NCBI GenBank assembly: GCA_050084515.1
Contig: CM114271.1
Location: 18,848,001 to 18,912,000 of the forward strand
Length of the DNA stretch: 64,000 nt
Direction of reading: 5' to 3'
Source of the DNA: Blasia pusilla
Taxonomy: Eukaryota; Marchantiophyta; Marchantiopsida; Blasiales
Under the pieces are notes generated by a model. It did no database searches. It had not been told where the DNA came from and saw nothing but the letters and a program-made list of their open reading frames with translations. Positions 12,001 to 22,091 of the stretch are shown here, piece by piece. The position numbers were made by a program, and so were the translations under genes. How positions within the stretch are numbered: the first letter of the stretch is position 1; each line of letters starts with the position of its first letter.

Positions 12001-12153
12001 AGGGGGGAGGGCCCCCGTCTTTCTCCTCGGAGCCGGTTCCGGCCTCTTGAGGTCTATTTTTTGGGTCTCCATGCCCCCTCTTTTGTATCGTGATGGGTTT
12101 CCCATCCTTTTTCTACATATATAATTTATTTTTCATTCACTTTTAATAATATA
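9100..12153 (+). mobile_element. LINE-like non-LTR retroelement with C-terminal zinc knuckle and nuclease-like domain
   Basis: A single long coding frame, broken in places, is followed by a roughly 150-bp non-coding tail (12003-12153) and AT-rich sequence. No LTR-like repeats flank it. The element occurs twice here in opposite orientation. The 5' limit is unclear: frame-2 coding similarity begins near 9120 and sequence upstream to 8880 gives no domain. Confidence 0.8.
9126..12002 (+). pseudogene. reverse transcriptase with CCHC knuckle and PD-(D/E)XK-like end, inactivated
   Basis: The protein would nick DNA and copy its own RNA. The N-terminal part runs in frame 2 near 9120-9300 (LLLLLPRW) and then shifts to frame 3. 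Reverse transcriptase motifs follow: SKEGGGIRPIAIG near 9866-9905, LQVDVENAFNSVSR near 10074-10112, TRQGDPLGGALFAL near 10255-10300. The catalytic position reads ANDT at 10359-10370, where family members have ADDT, so one catalytic aspartate is lost. Stops (TGA at 10125) with a short out-of-frame stretch to about 10175, and a break near 11110, also interrupt it. The C-terminal part has a Cys-His cluster (CQCRRSLDPLGVHLARC, about 11355-11405) and a segment RADLYMT...VVVTDVVVTDP (about 11530-11595) that suits a restriction-like nuclease core. The open frame begins at TTG, so no true start is claimed. Confidence 0.75.
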
Positions 12154-13206
12154 CACGACACGAAGTCATTTTCGGGTTACCACACGTGAGGGGAAGGGTA
12201 TTAAGTAGTGAGGCTTTAAGGGTAGGGAGGGGGCATTCAAGTAATGAACCTGTTTGTGTGAATTTTATCATTTTATCAGATGGGTAGAAATATTCCAATA
12301 GGAAAAATCATAAGGATTTGAGTAAAATAGAAAAATACTTTATTAAGTACTAATAATTTATTTAATATTATAATGGGGGATTATAAATATTAATAAAATG
12401 AAATCATTTGGATTAATAAAATTTAAAATTTGTGTCTTAATTCACATGTGATGGAAAGGGAAATTTTAATGGATAAGGAGTAGATCAAATTTCATGGAAG
12501 GTTGAAATTATTTAGAAGATTGGGATGTAATTTAAATTTGAATGGAGTATTGTAATTACTTAAAAGAGTGAAATTTTATTATTCTTCCTAGATTTTAGAA
12601 AATAATAGTAATATTTTAAATTTTAAATTCATGGTGTGCTTATTTTTATTAATTCACATGTGATATTTTGGGAAAGGAAAATAAATTTGAATGGAAAAAA
12701 AAATCATTTAATTAAATAAAATTAAGTAAGAATTATTTTAGTGAGTGTGATTTTGGTAAGAAGAGTGGAAGGGGAAGAATAATTTTTGTTGGAACTTTTA
12801 GGGAGGAATGTAATTATTTAGGGGAGGCGGATATTATCTAAAGGTGATTTTCTTACTCTTTTAAGATTTATAAGAGTGGAAATTACACCTTCAAATTTAA
12901 ATTAAATATATTTTAAAAATTTAAATATAATTTTTAAAAATAGCATCGACACTGTTTATAAGCCATTCTATTGAGGGAACTGTGCTAGGCGTGCATGGCA
13001 CGGGCAACATCTACATTATTATGGGAGAGTGCCTTCTTGATTTGCAAACACCTCACCTCTCGGTTTGACACGTGGCAACTACGTAGCAAGAAAATATGTC
13101 TCCTTATGCAAGCAGCGATAAAAAAGATTTGAATTTTTGTGTTTCATCATTAATCTCTTCCCTTCACAAATTATACACTAAAAAAAAATTTCAAACACTT
13201 TTTATA
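12154..13206. other. AT-rich spacer, no gene
   Basis: Strongly AT-rich, with many short homopolymer and TTTAAATTT-like words. No ORF of note. A GTGCATGGCAC hairpin-like word lies near 12991-13001, and the TTATTATnGGAGAGTGC-like context after it recurs near 13237-13255. Confidence 0.6.
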
Positions 13207-13234
13207 CTTGTGCATAGCACACGCACCTTACTAG
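13207..13234 (+). mobile_element. Helitron-like 3' terminus
   Basis: An imperfect hairpin (CTTGTGCATAGCACACG, 13207-13223) is followed after 7 nt by CTAG (13231-13234) and then T. Helitrons end in a short hairpin plus CTRR and insert before T. No Helitron coding sequence or matching TC 5' end could be assigned, so this is a terminus call only. Confidence 0.4.
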
Positions 13235-13666
13235 TTATTATTATTGGAGAGTGCATTTATAGAGGGTGTCATGCCTCTTGTAAGACTTTGTCTTTTTGGG
13301 CTTATAGTCACTTGACACGGGTTGTGTTCGCCCTCTCAATTTTGAAAGGCATCCCACCTACTTAAGAATAAGAATTATTTGCCGTTACAAGAGGGCGGAT
13401 GAGGGTTCGGATGCCTTTCACCTATGCTGCGTACGGGTATGAGGTAGTATCTTGGATATGAACATGGTTTTCAAACGTCAAAATTGTTTTGAATTTTGAA
13501 TTTAGTTGGTAGAAGGTCTTTTACTTTTTTTATTGGTGCCCAATAGTAGCACTTAAGAACTCAAGTTCAAATTATGATTAGACGGAGTGGGAAAGTGGAT
13601 TTCATTAGTCTATTTATTGAGGATCTTTTTGGATGTTTCGTCTAGCCTGTCTTTTTTAATAATATA
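13235..13666. other. AT-rich spacer between two Helitron-like ends
   Basis: No credible ORF. The last 13 bases (TTTTAATAATATA, 13654-13666) abut the minus-strand CTAG and equal the sequences at 8663-8675 and 12141-12153. Confidence 0.5.
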
Positions 13667-13694
13667 CTAGTGTATAACTTGTGCAATGCACGGG
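13667..13694 (-). mobile_element. Helitron-like 3' terminus, minus strand
   Basis: Read on the minus strand: hairpin CCCGTGCATTGCACAAG (13694-13678), 7 nt, then CTAG (13670-13667), then T. The geometry is identical to the plus-strand terminus 430 bp away. What follows on the minus strand, TATATTATTAAAA, resembles a Helitron 5' end. Confidence 0.4.
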
Positions 13695-14043
13695 AGTGAA
13701 GGCACTAATCATGGTTTACAAAAATTCATAAGAGAGTAGTAGAGAGGTGCTTTGGTTGAGTAATCATTAAAGTATTCATTTTCAAAAATAGTTCTCAAAT
13801 TATGAGCATAAAAGTCTTATTTTTCAAAATATTTATCAAATCATGAACATAAAATTATTATTTTTCAAAAAAAATGAAATTAATTCATGAAGGTTTGCAT
13901 TCATAAAAAAATTACGATGATACTTTTAATATAGTTTCAATTAAATTATCTGAAAATATATCCTTTTTTTTATCATGGAAAGATTTGAAGATAAGCATTT
14001 TCCATGCAACGAACATAAAAAATTCTATACATGTCGTGTCTCC
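13695..14043. other. AT-rich spacer, no gene
   Basis: Nothing recognisable apart from AT-rich low-complexity words. Confidence 0.5.
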
Positions 14044-14424
14044 CTAGGTTGGACACGCACAAAGTGTGTATCCGTGGACATGTTCATGCAGGCCTGGCTA
14101 TCGACGATCTATACTCAAGCCCGCCCCGCCCACATAGACTCGGGCTCGACCAACCCACACCTAGCCTAGGAACCCGTGGCCTATTCTTACAACCCGTTTT
14201 ATAGCCCACATTGCCCCCCACCCCCATGTCTGCATTGGCCTGTAAAGAGCAGGCCTTGAGTGGGGTTAGGGCAGGATGGTATAGCCAATTCTTGTCCATC
14301 TCCCTTAATCTGAGCATGCACTTGTTCCAGTGGTCCTAAGCTTGTGCGAGCCATTGGGATAGTGAAAAAACCGGGGCATGGGATCCGTTAGGTCTATGGA
14401 CATATCCATTTCTGTGCAACCTTG
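14044..14424 (-). mobile_element. hAT-type MITE, diverged copy A
   Basis: It ends in GTGCAACCTTG at 14414-14424 and starts with CTAGGTTG at 14044, an imperfect terminal inverted repeat of the family seen at 36197, 37401, 41242 and 49974. Next to the left end it has the family word ACAAAGTGTGTATCCGTGG. Near the right end it has TGGACATATCCATTTCTG. The interior is GC-rich (AGCCCGCCCCGCCC). No target duplication is recognisable. Confidence 0.65.
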
Positions 14425-15204
14425 ACATTATCTCGAACTTACTTTTAATCTCAAAACTATCATATGGAAATCTTCTAAAAAATTTCTTATGCATTTTTCC
14501 ACCCAAATTTTCTCCCTACATTTTCAAAGAAATTAACAATTTTTTTCTAGATGAGATGGGGCATTAACTCCAAATTTTTATTGTTATCAAAGATAGAGAT
14601 TAAGGATGTCAAAGTCTCTATAATTGCCATTTAAAAAAATAAAATCCAAATTAAGTTATACAAAAGAAAATTTGTTAAAATTTTGAAAACTAATTGTGTG
14701 AGATTTTATCGTGCGCATACACATCGCTACACAACATACATCGTTGTCATCAAACACACACACAAACACGCACGATCCCATGCTAACTCATGACATCCAA
14801 ACAACGAGACAAGAAGTACCAAAATATCTCTAATAAAATAAGATCCAATCTCTCTCACAACACCATAGTTCTCACATGTGTGCACTCTCACATGTCTCTC
14901 CCAATGTCAAACCAAATCCACTCTCCTAATGAGAGGCTTGGGTTACACACACAAGGCAAGCAAGACCATAGTTTTGTCGCCTCATGCCAAGAGGTTCAAC
15001 AAAAGAAGAGAACGAGCTCTCAAGCTTTCTCTCCTTGAGGTATACCCCTCCCCTCTCCCAAGCTCTCTCCATGGTAACCTATGCTCCCAAGTCACCTCCT
15101 TGGCACTTGACCTCATGTAGGGGGTTAAGGGCCACTTACCAAAAATAGAAATTCAATCATATACTCAAAATGGTACTTACCTAAAATAGCAATTTCCTCA
15201 ATAA
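14425..15204. other. no gene seen
   Basis: AT-rich, with an ACAC-rich stretch near 14750-14775. Only short ORFs. Confidence 0.5.
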
Positions 15205-15689
15205 CCGATGTAGAGTCCTACGACGTCTTGGTTGGTGGAGCAGTATTGTACACGATGGGGTTTTCCCTTGATTAATGGGAGGAATCAGCGTCTTGAGGAC
15301 CAAGATGGCAGTTCGGTGATGGATGACTTTATTCATTACCCGTTTGATTCACATGTGTGCTGATCAAGCGACGGCTAGAAGAGATGGCGACCTTAGCAAC
15401 ATTTAGCAATGCCATCACTAGGCCTAGTGATTTGATTGAGAGACATGTCCATGCAAAGGACACTCCCGTTCCTGAAATTTCTATGGAGAGGAGTGTCATG
15501 GTAGTCGCATCCACCCATGGAGGAGAGTTGCCGATTTGGGGCTCGATTGAGGAGTTACGACACTTAGCCACTGAGCATGTGCAGACCGCGTGGAGCGAGA
15601 TGTTCACACCAAAGCGTGACGGGTCAGAGGAACCCGAGGTAGCCAAAGTGCTACTATGACCCCTTTGGACATCACCCCGATTGTGTGGT

Positions 15690-16672
15690 GCATTCTAGAG
15701 GAGGGTATTTGCGTGCTGGATCTCTTTGGAGGGATCAACACTGGTTTAGGGATCAACATTGTTGTTTTGCAGGCTGCAGTGCGCATGGAGCAATACCTGT
15801 ACGTGGAGGTTGATGATGTTGCGAGGCGCGCTTCACTTCACTATGTGGTGTAGTTACGCCTCTTATTTCCTGCCTTGTTGACAGCGTCCGCCGTCCAGGG
15901 ATACCAGAGTTCTCTACCGAGGGACACTTCATTGTTGGGGGCACAGGACTTGGAGAGGGCAAGGACCATAGATTTGGTCATTACAGGTTGGCCGTGTCAG
16001 GGCCAATCGAGTGTTGGACGAGGTAGCGGGTTAGTTGAATCTCGGTCCAGGTTGTTTTGGGGGATAATGCGGATCTTGTGACATTTGCAGAAGCATCGGT
16101 CACGTTCTCCAGTATACATTCTAGAGAATATGCCTATCTTAGGAGATTCGAGGCCAGGGTGGTGACGAGTGCACATCAAGTGCATGCATGGATCATCTCA
16201 GCAATGTTTTTGGATGGAGCGAGTGTAGGTTCTAGAGCACACCACCCCCGTCTTTGGTGGACCAACTTGTTGCCACACAAGGTGTTGTGGAGGGTATATG
16301 CACGAGTGGAGCGCCCCTCCCGATTGTTGGTGGATTCCATATTGGATCCGGGCCGTTGATCACAAGTAGTGAGGCATGAAGATCGACCTCCGTTGACTGT
16401 GGTCAACAAGATTGGCATGCCACGGGCAACCTTCCCCACCTCTGTGAGTTTTTTTTGCTTCCTATGCATTCAATGATGCCGAGCGTGGCTTGGTTTGGGA
16501 TGACCAGGTACAACGATTGGTGGAGCCCAATGCCGATGAGCAAGAGTGAGCGATGGGATTTCCCGAGGAGTGACGTCAGTACCGTCACTATCAGAGGCAT
16601 CACGACGTCATGTCTTGGGTCAGGAGATGGACCTAAACTTCTTGACATGGATTTTCAGCTTAGGAGTGGCTG
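15690..16672 (+). pseudogene. C5 cytosine-DNA methyltransferase-like domain inside a retroelement
   Basis: Motifs characteristic of cytosine-C5 methyltransferases appear in order. Motif I is CVLDLFGGINTGLG near 15710-15750 (AdoMet-binding, with Asn where Gly is usual). An acidic motif II, YLYVEVDD, lies near 15797-15820. Motif IV is ITGWPCQGQSS near 15980-16012, with the catalytic Cys codon at 15995-15997. Motif VI is ILENMPILGD near 16118-16148. A motif-VIII-like GSRAHHPRLWW lies near 16230-16262, and a motif-X-like RRHVLGQEMDLN near 16600-16637. Frames change near 15850, 16160, 16350 and 16540, and a TGA at 16079 interrupts motifs IV to VI, so it is dead. In life it would methylate cytosine in DNA, perhaps the element's own. 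A bacterial contaminant is unlikely because the decay and frame continue into Gypsy sequence. Confidence 0.8.
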
Positions 16673-16779
16673 AGCAGCATCGTTTGAGATTGCGACAGAT
16701 TACAACTGTTGCGTTGGTGAGCCCCATGCCTACTGAGATGGTTGAGGCAGTGGCTGGGGGCGAGACTCGAGAAGATTGA

Positions 16780-18105
16780 CATACCAGGGATGATCGGGAG
16801 AGACGCCTTTGGACTTCTTGGGATGTTTTGCAAGTACACTAGGATATGATAGCCACAACATCAAGCATGGTTATGGGTACTGCACGTGGAGGAGATCCGA
16901 TTTTACAATTGATTGTAGGGGAGCATTCGAGTTATGTTGTTCGAGACGGGGTTGCACCATAGCAACCACCGACATCCACACTAGAGATTCCTACCGTAGT
17001 CACGATGGAGACTTAGGAGCCAGATATATATGGGCCCTAAGTTGATAGGAGGAGAGCGACGCCAGATATATCAGTTCTTGAGGAGTTATAGGAGCTATTG
17101 TGCATTTAGCATGCATGATTTGGGTATGCTAAATGGTCCAGGGATCCGCATAGAATTATCGAGCGACACGCCGATCTTTCGACGACCCTACAGGTACAGT
17201 GACATGGAGAGGGCTCTCATTTAGAGTAGGAGCTAGGACTTGGTTGGAGCAAGACTAATGGAGATGTCGCATGGAGGGTATGCATCTCCCATTGTCATGC
17301 CCGCCAAGAAGGATATGCATGGCAACTCGACGGATAGGCGGATGTCGAGGCGGACAATTGATGTCTTACCGACATATCAATCGACAAACAAAGTCCGATA
17401 GGTATGCCATGCCCACTCCTGAGGAGATCTTTGATGCTATTGGGCATGCAAAGATCTTCAATTTGCTAGATCTTTAAGCCAGATACTATCAGCAGCTTAT
17501 CAGATAGGAGGACAGGCAGAAGACGGCATTTTGGGCATCCATCCTCACGGGAAGGATTGTTTATACCAGTGGCGGTTCTTACCATGTGGATTAAAGAATG
17601 CCCTGATTGAGTTTCAGAGGGTCATGGATAGGATCTTGGCAGATCTGGATTTTGCTAGGTGTTATATTGATGACATCTTAGTCTTTAGCGTCATGGTTGA
17701 GGAGCATGAGTGACATCTAGAGGAGGTGTTTTGACGATTGCAGTTAGATGGGCTGAAGCTACATCCAGGCAAGTGCAAGTTCTTATACAACCAGATTGAG
17801 TACCTGGGTCATACGATATATCCAAGGGATCTTAGTGTGCAATAGACAAAGATAGAGGCTATTTTACGCATTCCACGCCCTACAGATATGAGTCGAGTTC
17901 GTTCATTCTTGGGATTAACAAGCTTCTATCGACGGTACGTCAAGGGTTTTAGTTCAATTGCGAAGCCGCTAACCTTGCTGACCAAGGTGGATCAAGACTG
18001 GCACTGGGGGGATGAGCAAGAGAGAACATTTCAAGTGCTCAAGGATAGATTGACATCCGCGCCCACATTGAGGAGACCAATCAGGGGGCGTCCTTTCCAT
18101 TAGAA
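16780..18105 (+). pseudogene. Gypsy reverse transcriptase, truncated before RNase H end
   Basis: Recognisable pieces in order are GRDAFGLLG near 16800-16830 (a protease-to-RT linker), ASPIVMPAKKD near 17283-17315, WRFLPCGLKNA near 17570-17605, CYIDDILVFS with YIDD at 17663-17674, KLHPGKCKFL near 17757-17790, FLGLTSFYRRYVKGFSSIAKPL near 17908-17975 and the connection and RNase H opening (EERTFQVLKDRL) near 18020-18060. Several in-frame stops occur (for example near 17222 and 17476). The copy terminates where similarity would continue into RNase H. Confidence 0.8.
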
Positions 18106-18122
18106 AACCATTCTAATGGAAT
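18098..18122. repeat. perfect hairpin at the Gypsy truncation point
   Basis: TTCCATTAGAA, a 5-nt loop AACCA or less, and TTCTAATGGAA give 10-11 bp arms exactly where Gypsy similarity ends. Confidence 0.7.
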
Positions 18123-18989
18123 GAGCGAGGAATTATATAGGATTCCAAGTGAAGTCAGTTTGAGATGATCGATCCGTGTCCTTTTGTCAATCTCAACTCT
18201 TGGTTTTCATAACTGATTGAGGAGTGGCTCGGATGATTTTGACATATGCAATTTTGATCTAATCCGCAATATCTTTTCCTGACACAGATCTTGAATCTGT
18301 GACGTCCAAATTTGAATTTTGAAATGGATGCGAGTATTAGGTTAAGTAACGTAGATGTGCTGACATGGATCTAATCTGGTTTGCTAGTCAAACATCAAGT
18401 TTGTCATGAATGACAAGTATAAGTAGCAACGTTTTATGAGATAATTTTTTTGCTATCGATCTCTCTACACCGGAGGTGCAAAGTGCTTGCTTTGCAAGTG
18501 AGGAAAGAATGTGAGCGCCCGGTTTTTGATCTTTTGTAGGTCGACGCAGAAATACAATCGTGAGGTTCTTTTTTCCTCTCCTTCCGAATGCACCACTTCT
18601 GTTGTTGTTGATATGGTCTACGGTGGAGCTCAATAGGAGTTCATTCTGATGTCAATTGCGGCAAGATAGAAAATGCCTCTAAGGGGGTTTCAGATACTAT
18701 GACTTCCAAGCCTAAAGGAAGATCGTTTGTCAAGGTTTAGGGTAGAGAACGACATCTTTACCATGCTTGATTCAAAGTGTATTCGGCGCGCAACGCGCCG
18801 AATGCCTTGGCATTGTATCCTGATATTCGTAAAGGATACAATGAGGTTCTAAAAATAAAAGGAGGTTCTAACATTCCTATTTCTCAAGTCATATAACTGA
18901 TTTGAAAATCCAATGCACTTGGCATATGAAGCGCACATCCAAACTAGTATCATGCCCATCCAAATAGCTCCTTAGAGGTCTCGATGAGT
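18123..18989. other. no gene; contains two adjacent perfect hairpins
   Basis: No ORF with recognisable content. At 18781-18803 ATTCGGCGCG and CGCGCCGAAT flank CAA. At 18811-18843 CATTGTATCC pairs with GGATACAATG around about 13 nt. They lie about 150-200 bp left of the tandem array. Confidence 0.6.
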
Positions 18990-20880
18990 TCATTTTGGAC
19001 TCCATTTACGAGAAGTAAGGTGTAGTTTCTCGTTCTCATTTCTAGCACTGGAGGGAACAGTTCCATCGGTTTGATTCAGAAACTTTAGTTCTAAATGCCC
19101 TCATTTAGGGCTCCCTTATCATTTATGGAACCAAAATGGTAGTTTCGATTGATCCTCCTTCTCATTTCAAGAACTGGATCTTTACTTCCAATGGTGGGCA
19201 GTAAGGAAAGAGGCCGGTGATTTGATTTGGGAACTACAATTCCAAATGCCCCCGTTCGGGCTTAGGGTTAGTGTCAAGAACTGGAACCTGAGTTCCGATT
19301 GATCCTCCTTTTCATTTCGAGAACTGGATCTCTATTCTAATAGCGAGGAATCCGAGAAGGAGGTCCACAATCTCATTTGGGAACTACAATTCCGAAAGCA
19401 GCCGTTCGGGCTCAGTTGTCGATCTGGAATGAAAACATGAGTTCCAATTCATCCTCCTTCTCATTTGGAGAATTGGAACTAGAGTTCCGATGGTGAGGTA
19501 GTAAAGAACAAGGCCAGAGATTTGATCTAGGAGTTCTGAAAGCCCTCGTTTAGATGGGGACTCCCGTCTCTACACCCAGAACCTGAGTTCCGATTGATCC
19601 TTCTTCTCACTTTGATGGTGAGGCAGTAAGGAAAGAGGCCGGAAATTTGATTTGGGAACTACAGTTCCAAGAACCCTGGTTGAGGTAGGGACTCGCGTCT
19701 CTGGAACCGGAACCTGAGTTCCGATTGATCCTCCTTCTCATTTCGAGAACTGGAACTAGAGTTCCGATGGTGAGGTAGTAAGGAAAGAGGACGGTGATTT
19801 GATTTGGGAACTAAAGTCTTGAGAGCCCTGGTTTAGGTAGGGACTCCCGTCTCTGGAACTAAAACTTGAGTTCCGATTACTCTTCCTTCTAATTTCGAGA
19901 ACTGGATATAGAGTTCTGATCATGAGGAAGCGGGGAAGGAGGACGGGGAACTCATTTGGGAACTTAAGAGATGGACTCTCGTCTATGGAACCAGAACTTG
20001 AATTCTGATTCATCCTCCTTCTCATTTTGAGAAGTGGATCTCTCCGATGGTGTGGAAATCGGGAAGGAGGCCCTCAATATCAACTTGTGAAGTACAGCTC
20101 CGAACGCGCCCGTTCGGGCTAAATTGTCGTATTAGGAGCCTAAGTTCTGATTGATCTTGCTTCTCATTTGGAGAATGGGATCTCTAGTGCCGATAACGAG
20201 AAATCTAATAAGGAGGCCCGTGATCTCATTTGGGAACTACATTTCCGAAAGAAGCCGTATCCTAAACCCTAAACCCTAAACCCGTTCGGGCACAATTGTC
20301 GAGGCTGGAACCGGAACTTGAGTTCCAATTCATCCTCCTTTTTTTGAGAAGTAGATCTAGAGTTCCAATGGTGAGGTAGCAAGGGAAGAGGTCAAAATTT
20401 TCATTTGGAAACTATTGTTCCAAAAGCAGCGATTTGGGCTCAGTTGTCCTCTCTAGAACCGGAACCTGAGTTCCGATTGATCCTCCTTCTCAATTCGAGA
20501 ATTGGAACTAGAGTTCCGATGGTGAGGTAGTAAGAAAGCGGTTGGAAATTTGATTCGGGAACTACACTTCCGAAAGCAGCGGTTCGGGCCGGATGTCCTC
20601 TCTGAAACCGGAACGTGAGTTCCAATTGATCCTCCTTCTCATTTCGAGAACTAGAACTAGAGTTTTGATGGTAAGGTAGTAAGGAAATTGGATGGCGATT
20701 TGATTTGGGAACTACAGTTCCGAAAGCCCTTATTTAGGTGGGTGCTCACGTCTCTGGAACCAAAACTTGAGTCCCGATTGATCATCCTTATGATTTTGAG
20801 AACTGGATGATTCTAGAGTTCCGATGGTGAGGTAGGAAGGAAAGAGGCCAGCGATTTGATTTGGGAACTACAATTCCCAA
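18990..20880 (+). repeat. tandem array 1, about 12 units of roughly 130-190 bp (mostly near 150)
   Basis: The segment GTTCCGATTGATCCTCCTTC or a close variant recurs near 19141, 19290, 19440, 19589, 19716, 19870, 19998, 20134, 20321, 20471, 20619 and 20771. Each unit also has GGAACCTGAGTTCC-type and GTTCGGGC-type words, and often the palindrome GGAACT-NN-AGTTCC (exact at 19475-19488, 19655-19668, 19752-19765, 20504-20517, 20708-20721). Units differ at many positions, so the array is old. Confidence 0.9.
20261..20283 (+). repeat. interstitial plant telomere repeat
   Basis: Three consecutive CCCTAAA-type units, preceded by CCTAAA, interrupt one unit of array 1. This is the Arabidopsis-type telomere sequence. 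Confidence 0.85.
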
Positions 20881-21049
20881 ATTCTGACGCTTGGGTTTCT
20901 TCCTGACAGTGTATTACTTTCATTAAAGGGATTGGCTCGTGCCGTTTGGATAACAGAAATAACGGTTAGTATGTTAAGATCTACACCTGGGAACCACACA
21001 GATTATGATCTCCCATGTTCATTCAAGTATGTACTCGAGATCCTATTGC

Positions 21050-21350
21050 AAGCCGTCAAAAGCCTAACTTGGTAATGGTTCGAACGTAGTATCCCTTCAA
21101 ATGCTGAAACGGTCCGTTCAGACGCGGTATATATCGTTTCTGACGTAGTATCCTTTCCGACCTGGTAAGGATCCAGACGTATTATCCTCTCTGACGTTAT
21201 ACTGCTCCAGCCTTGTAGCCCTTCAAGTTTGCAAACGTGACACACATAGTAGCCCTTCAGGCTTGGAAACCCTTTAGACTTGGTACCCCTTGAGAAGGTA
21301 TCACGGCTTCTGATGTCGTGGCGATTCCAACGTAGTACCCCTTTGGCCTT
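21050..21350 (+). repeat. degenerate short-period repeats
   Basis: Words like GACGTAGTATCCTTTC, CTTGGTAATGG and CGTAGTACCCCT recur with a spacing of about 17-40 bp between the array and the first ORF-rich segment. Confidence 0.5.
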
Positions 21351-21359
21351 GTGCTAAGT

Positions 21360-22091
21360 TGTTCGTACTGCGGACAAAGAACCAATCATGAAGAAATGCT
21401 ACGGTTCACTACTTCGTGTTTTGACTGGTAGAGGTTTGGAGGGAGTAATTCTGAAACTGCCCTACAAATGTACTCTATTGTAGCCACGGGAGCCTACATA
21501 GTTTTGGCGGGCGAATGTACGCTAGTATCTAATATGGAAGCTTGATTGAACCGCGGGGGTAGATTGGAACGTATATTAGGGTAAGGAATCTTGTAACACA
21601 ATCAGGCTGCTGTCAAATTTCCTCCTCTTTCGGACAGTGAGTTTCTAACCAAGGTGGACATCATCCTTGTTGGGCTCTGTCGGGTGTTAGGAACGTCATC
21701 ATTGTAAGTTTTAGTATCAATTCCTAGATTTGCGAGAGAAACAGAAGGACGATAGCTCATACATTTTTTTAATGAGGAGTTCGGATTGAATCCGGTGGTG
21801 TCAGTGGACCCCCTGGTTTCAAAATCTTTAACTCATTGAATTCCACCGTAGACTAGAGCAACAACTGCCACAGAGACTGAGTTTTGAAATTCTTGAGGTT
21901 GTGCAGATCTCCACTTTCCAATTCACCAAGGTTAGTTCACGTTTACATATGTTCCCACTAAATGGATTTATGATGAGTACTATATTGGTTGATTCTTGCC
22001 TATTGTGCATTAAGAAAAGGGTTTTCTCTCTTGTGTTTAATGCATTGCTTACGGATTCTTGTGTTATAGTTAAGTTTTTCGGTCTACTATC
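21360..22091. other. no clear gene; possible upstream exon sequence
   Basis: Moderate composition with short ORFs. A segment near 21830-21935 on the plus strand ends at a GTTAGT-like donor and could be an exon of the decayed gene that follows. Its product is not recognised. Confidence 0.3.

Larger units (their letters stand above)
15205..18105 (+). mobile_element. truncated Gypsy element carrying a cytosine methyltransferase-like domain
   Basis: One plus-strand region reads, with frameshifts, through an uncharacterised leader (15205-15660), a C5 methyltransferase-like domain (about 15690-16672) and Gypsy reverse transcriptase up to the start of RNase H (about 16780-18105). It stops abruptly beside a hairpin at 18098-18122. 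Integrase, LTRs, polypurine tract and primer-binding site are absent. A closely related Gypsy, without a visible methyltransferase, lies on the minus strand at 41.6-43.7 kb. Confidence 0.75.

Noticed and set aside
18990-20880. CRISPR array
   Set aside because: The repeats are long and diverged, the 'spacers' are homologous to each other, and the context is a plant genome.
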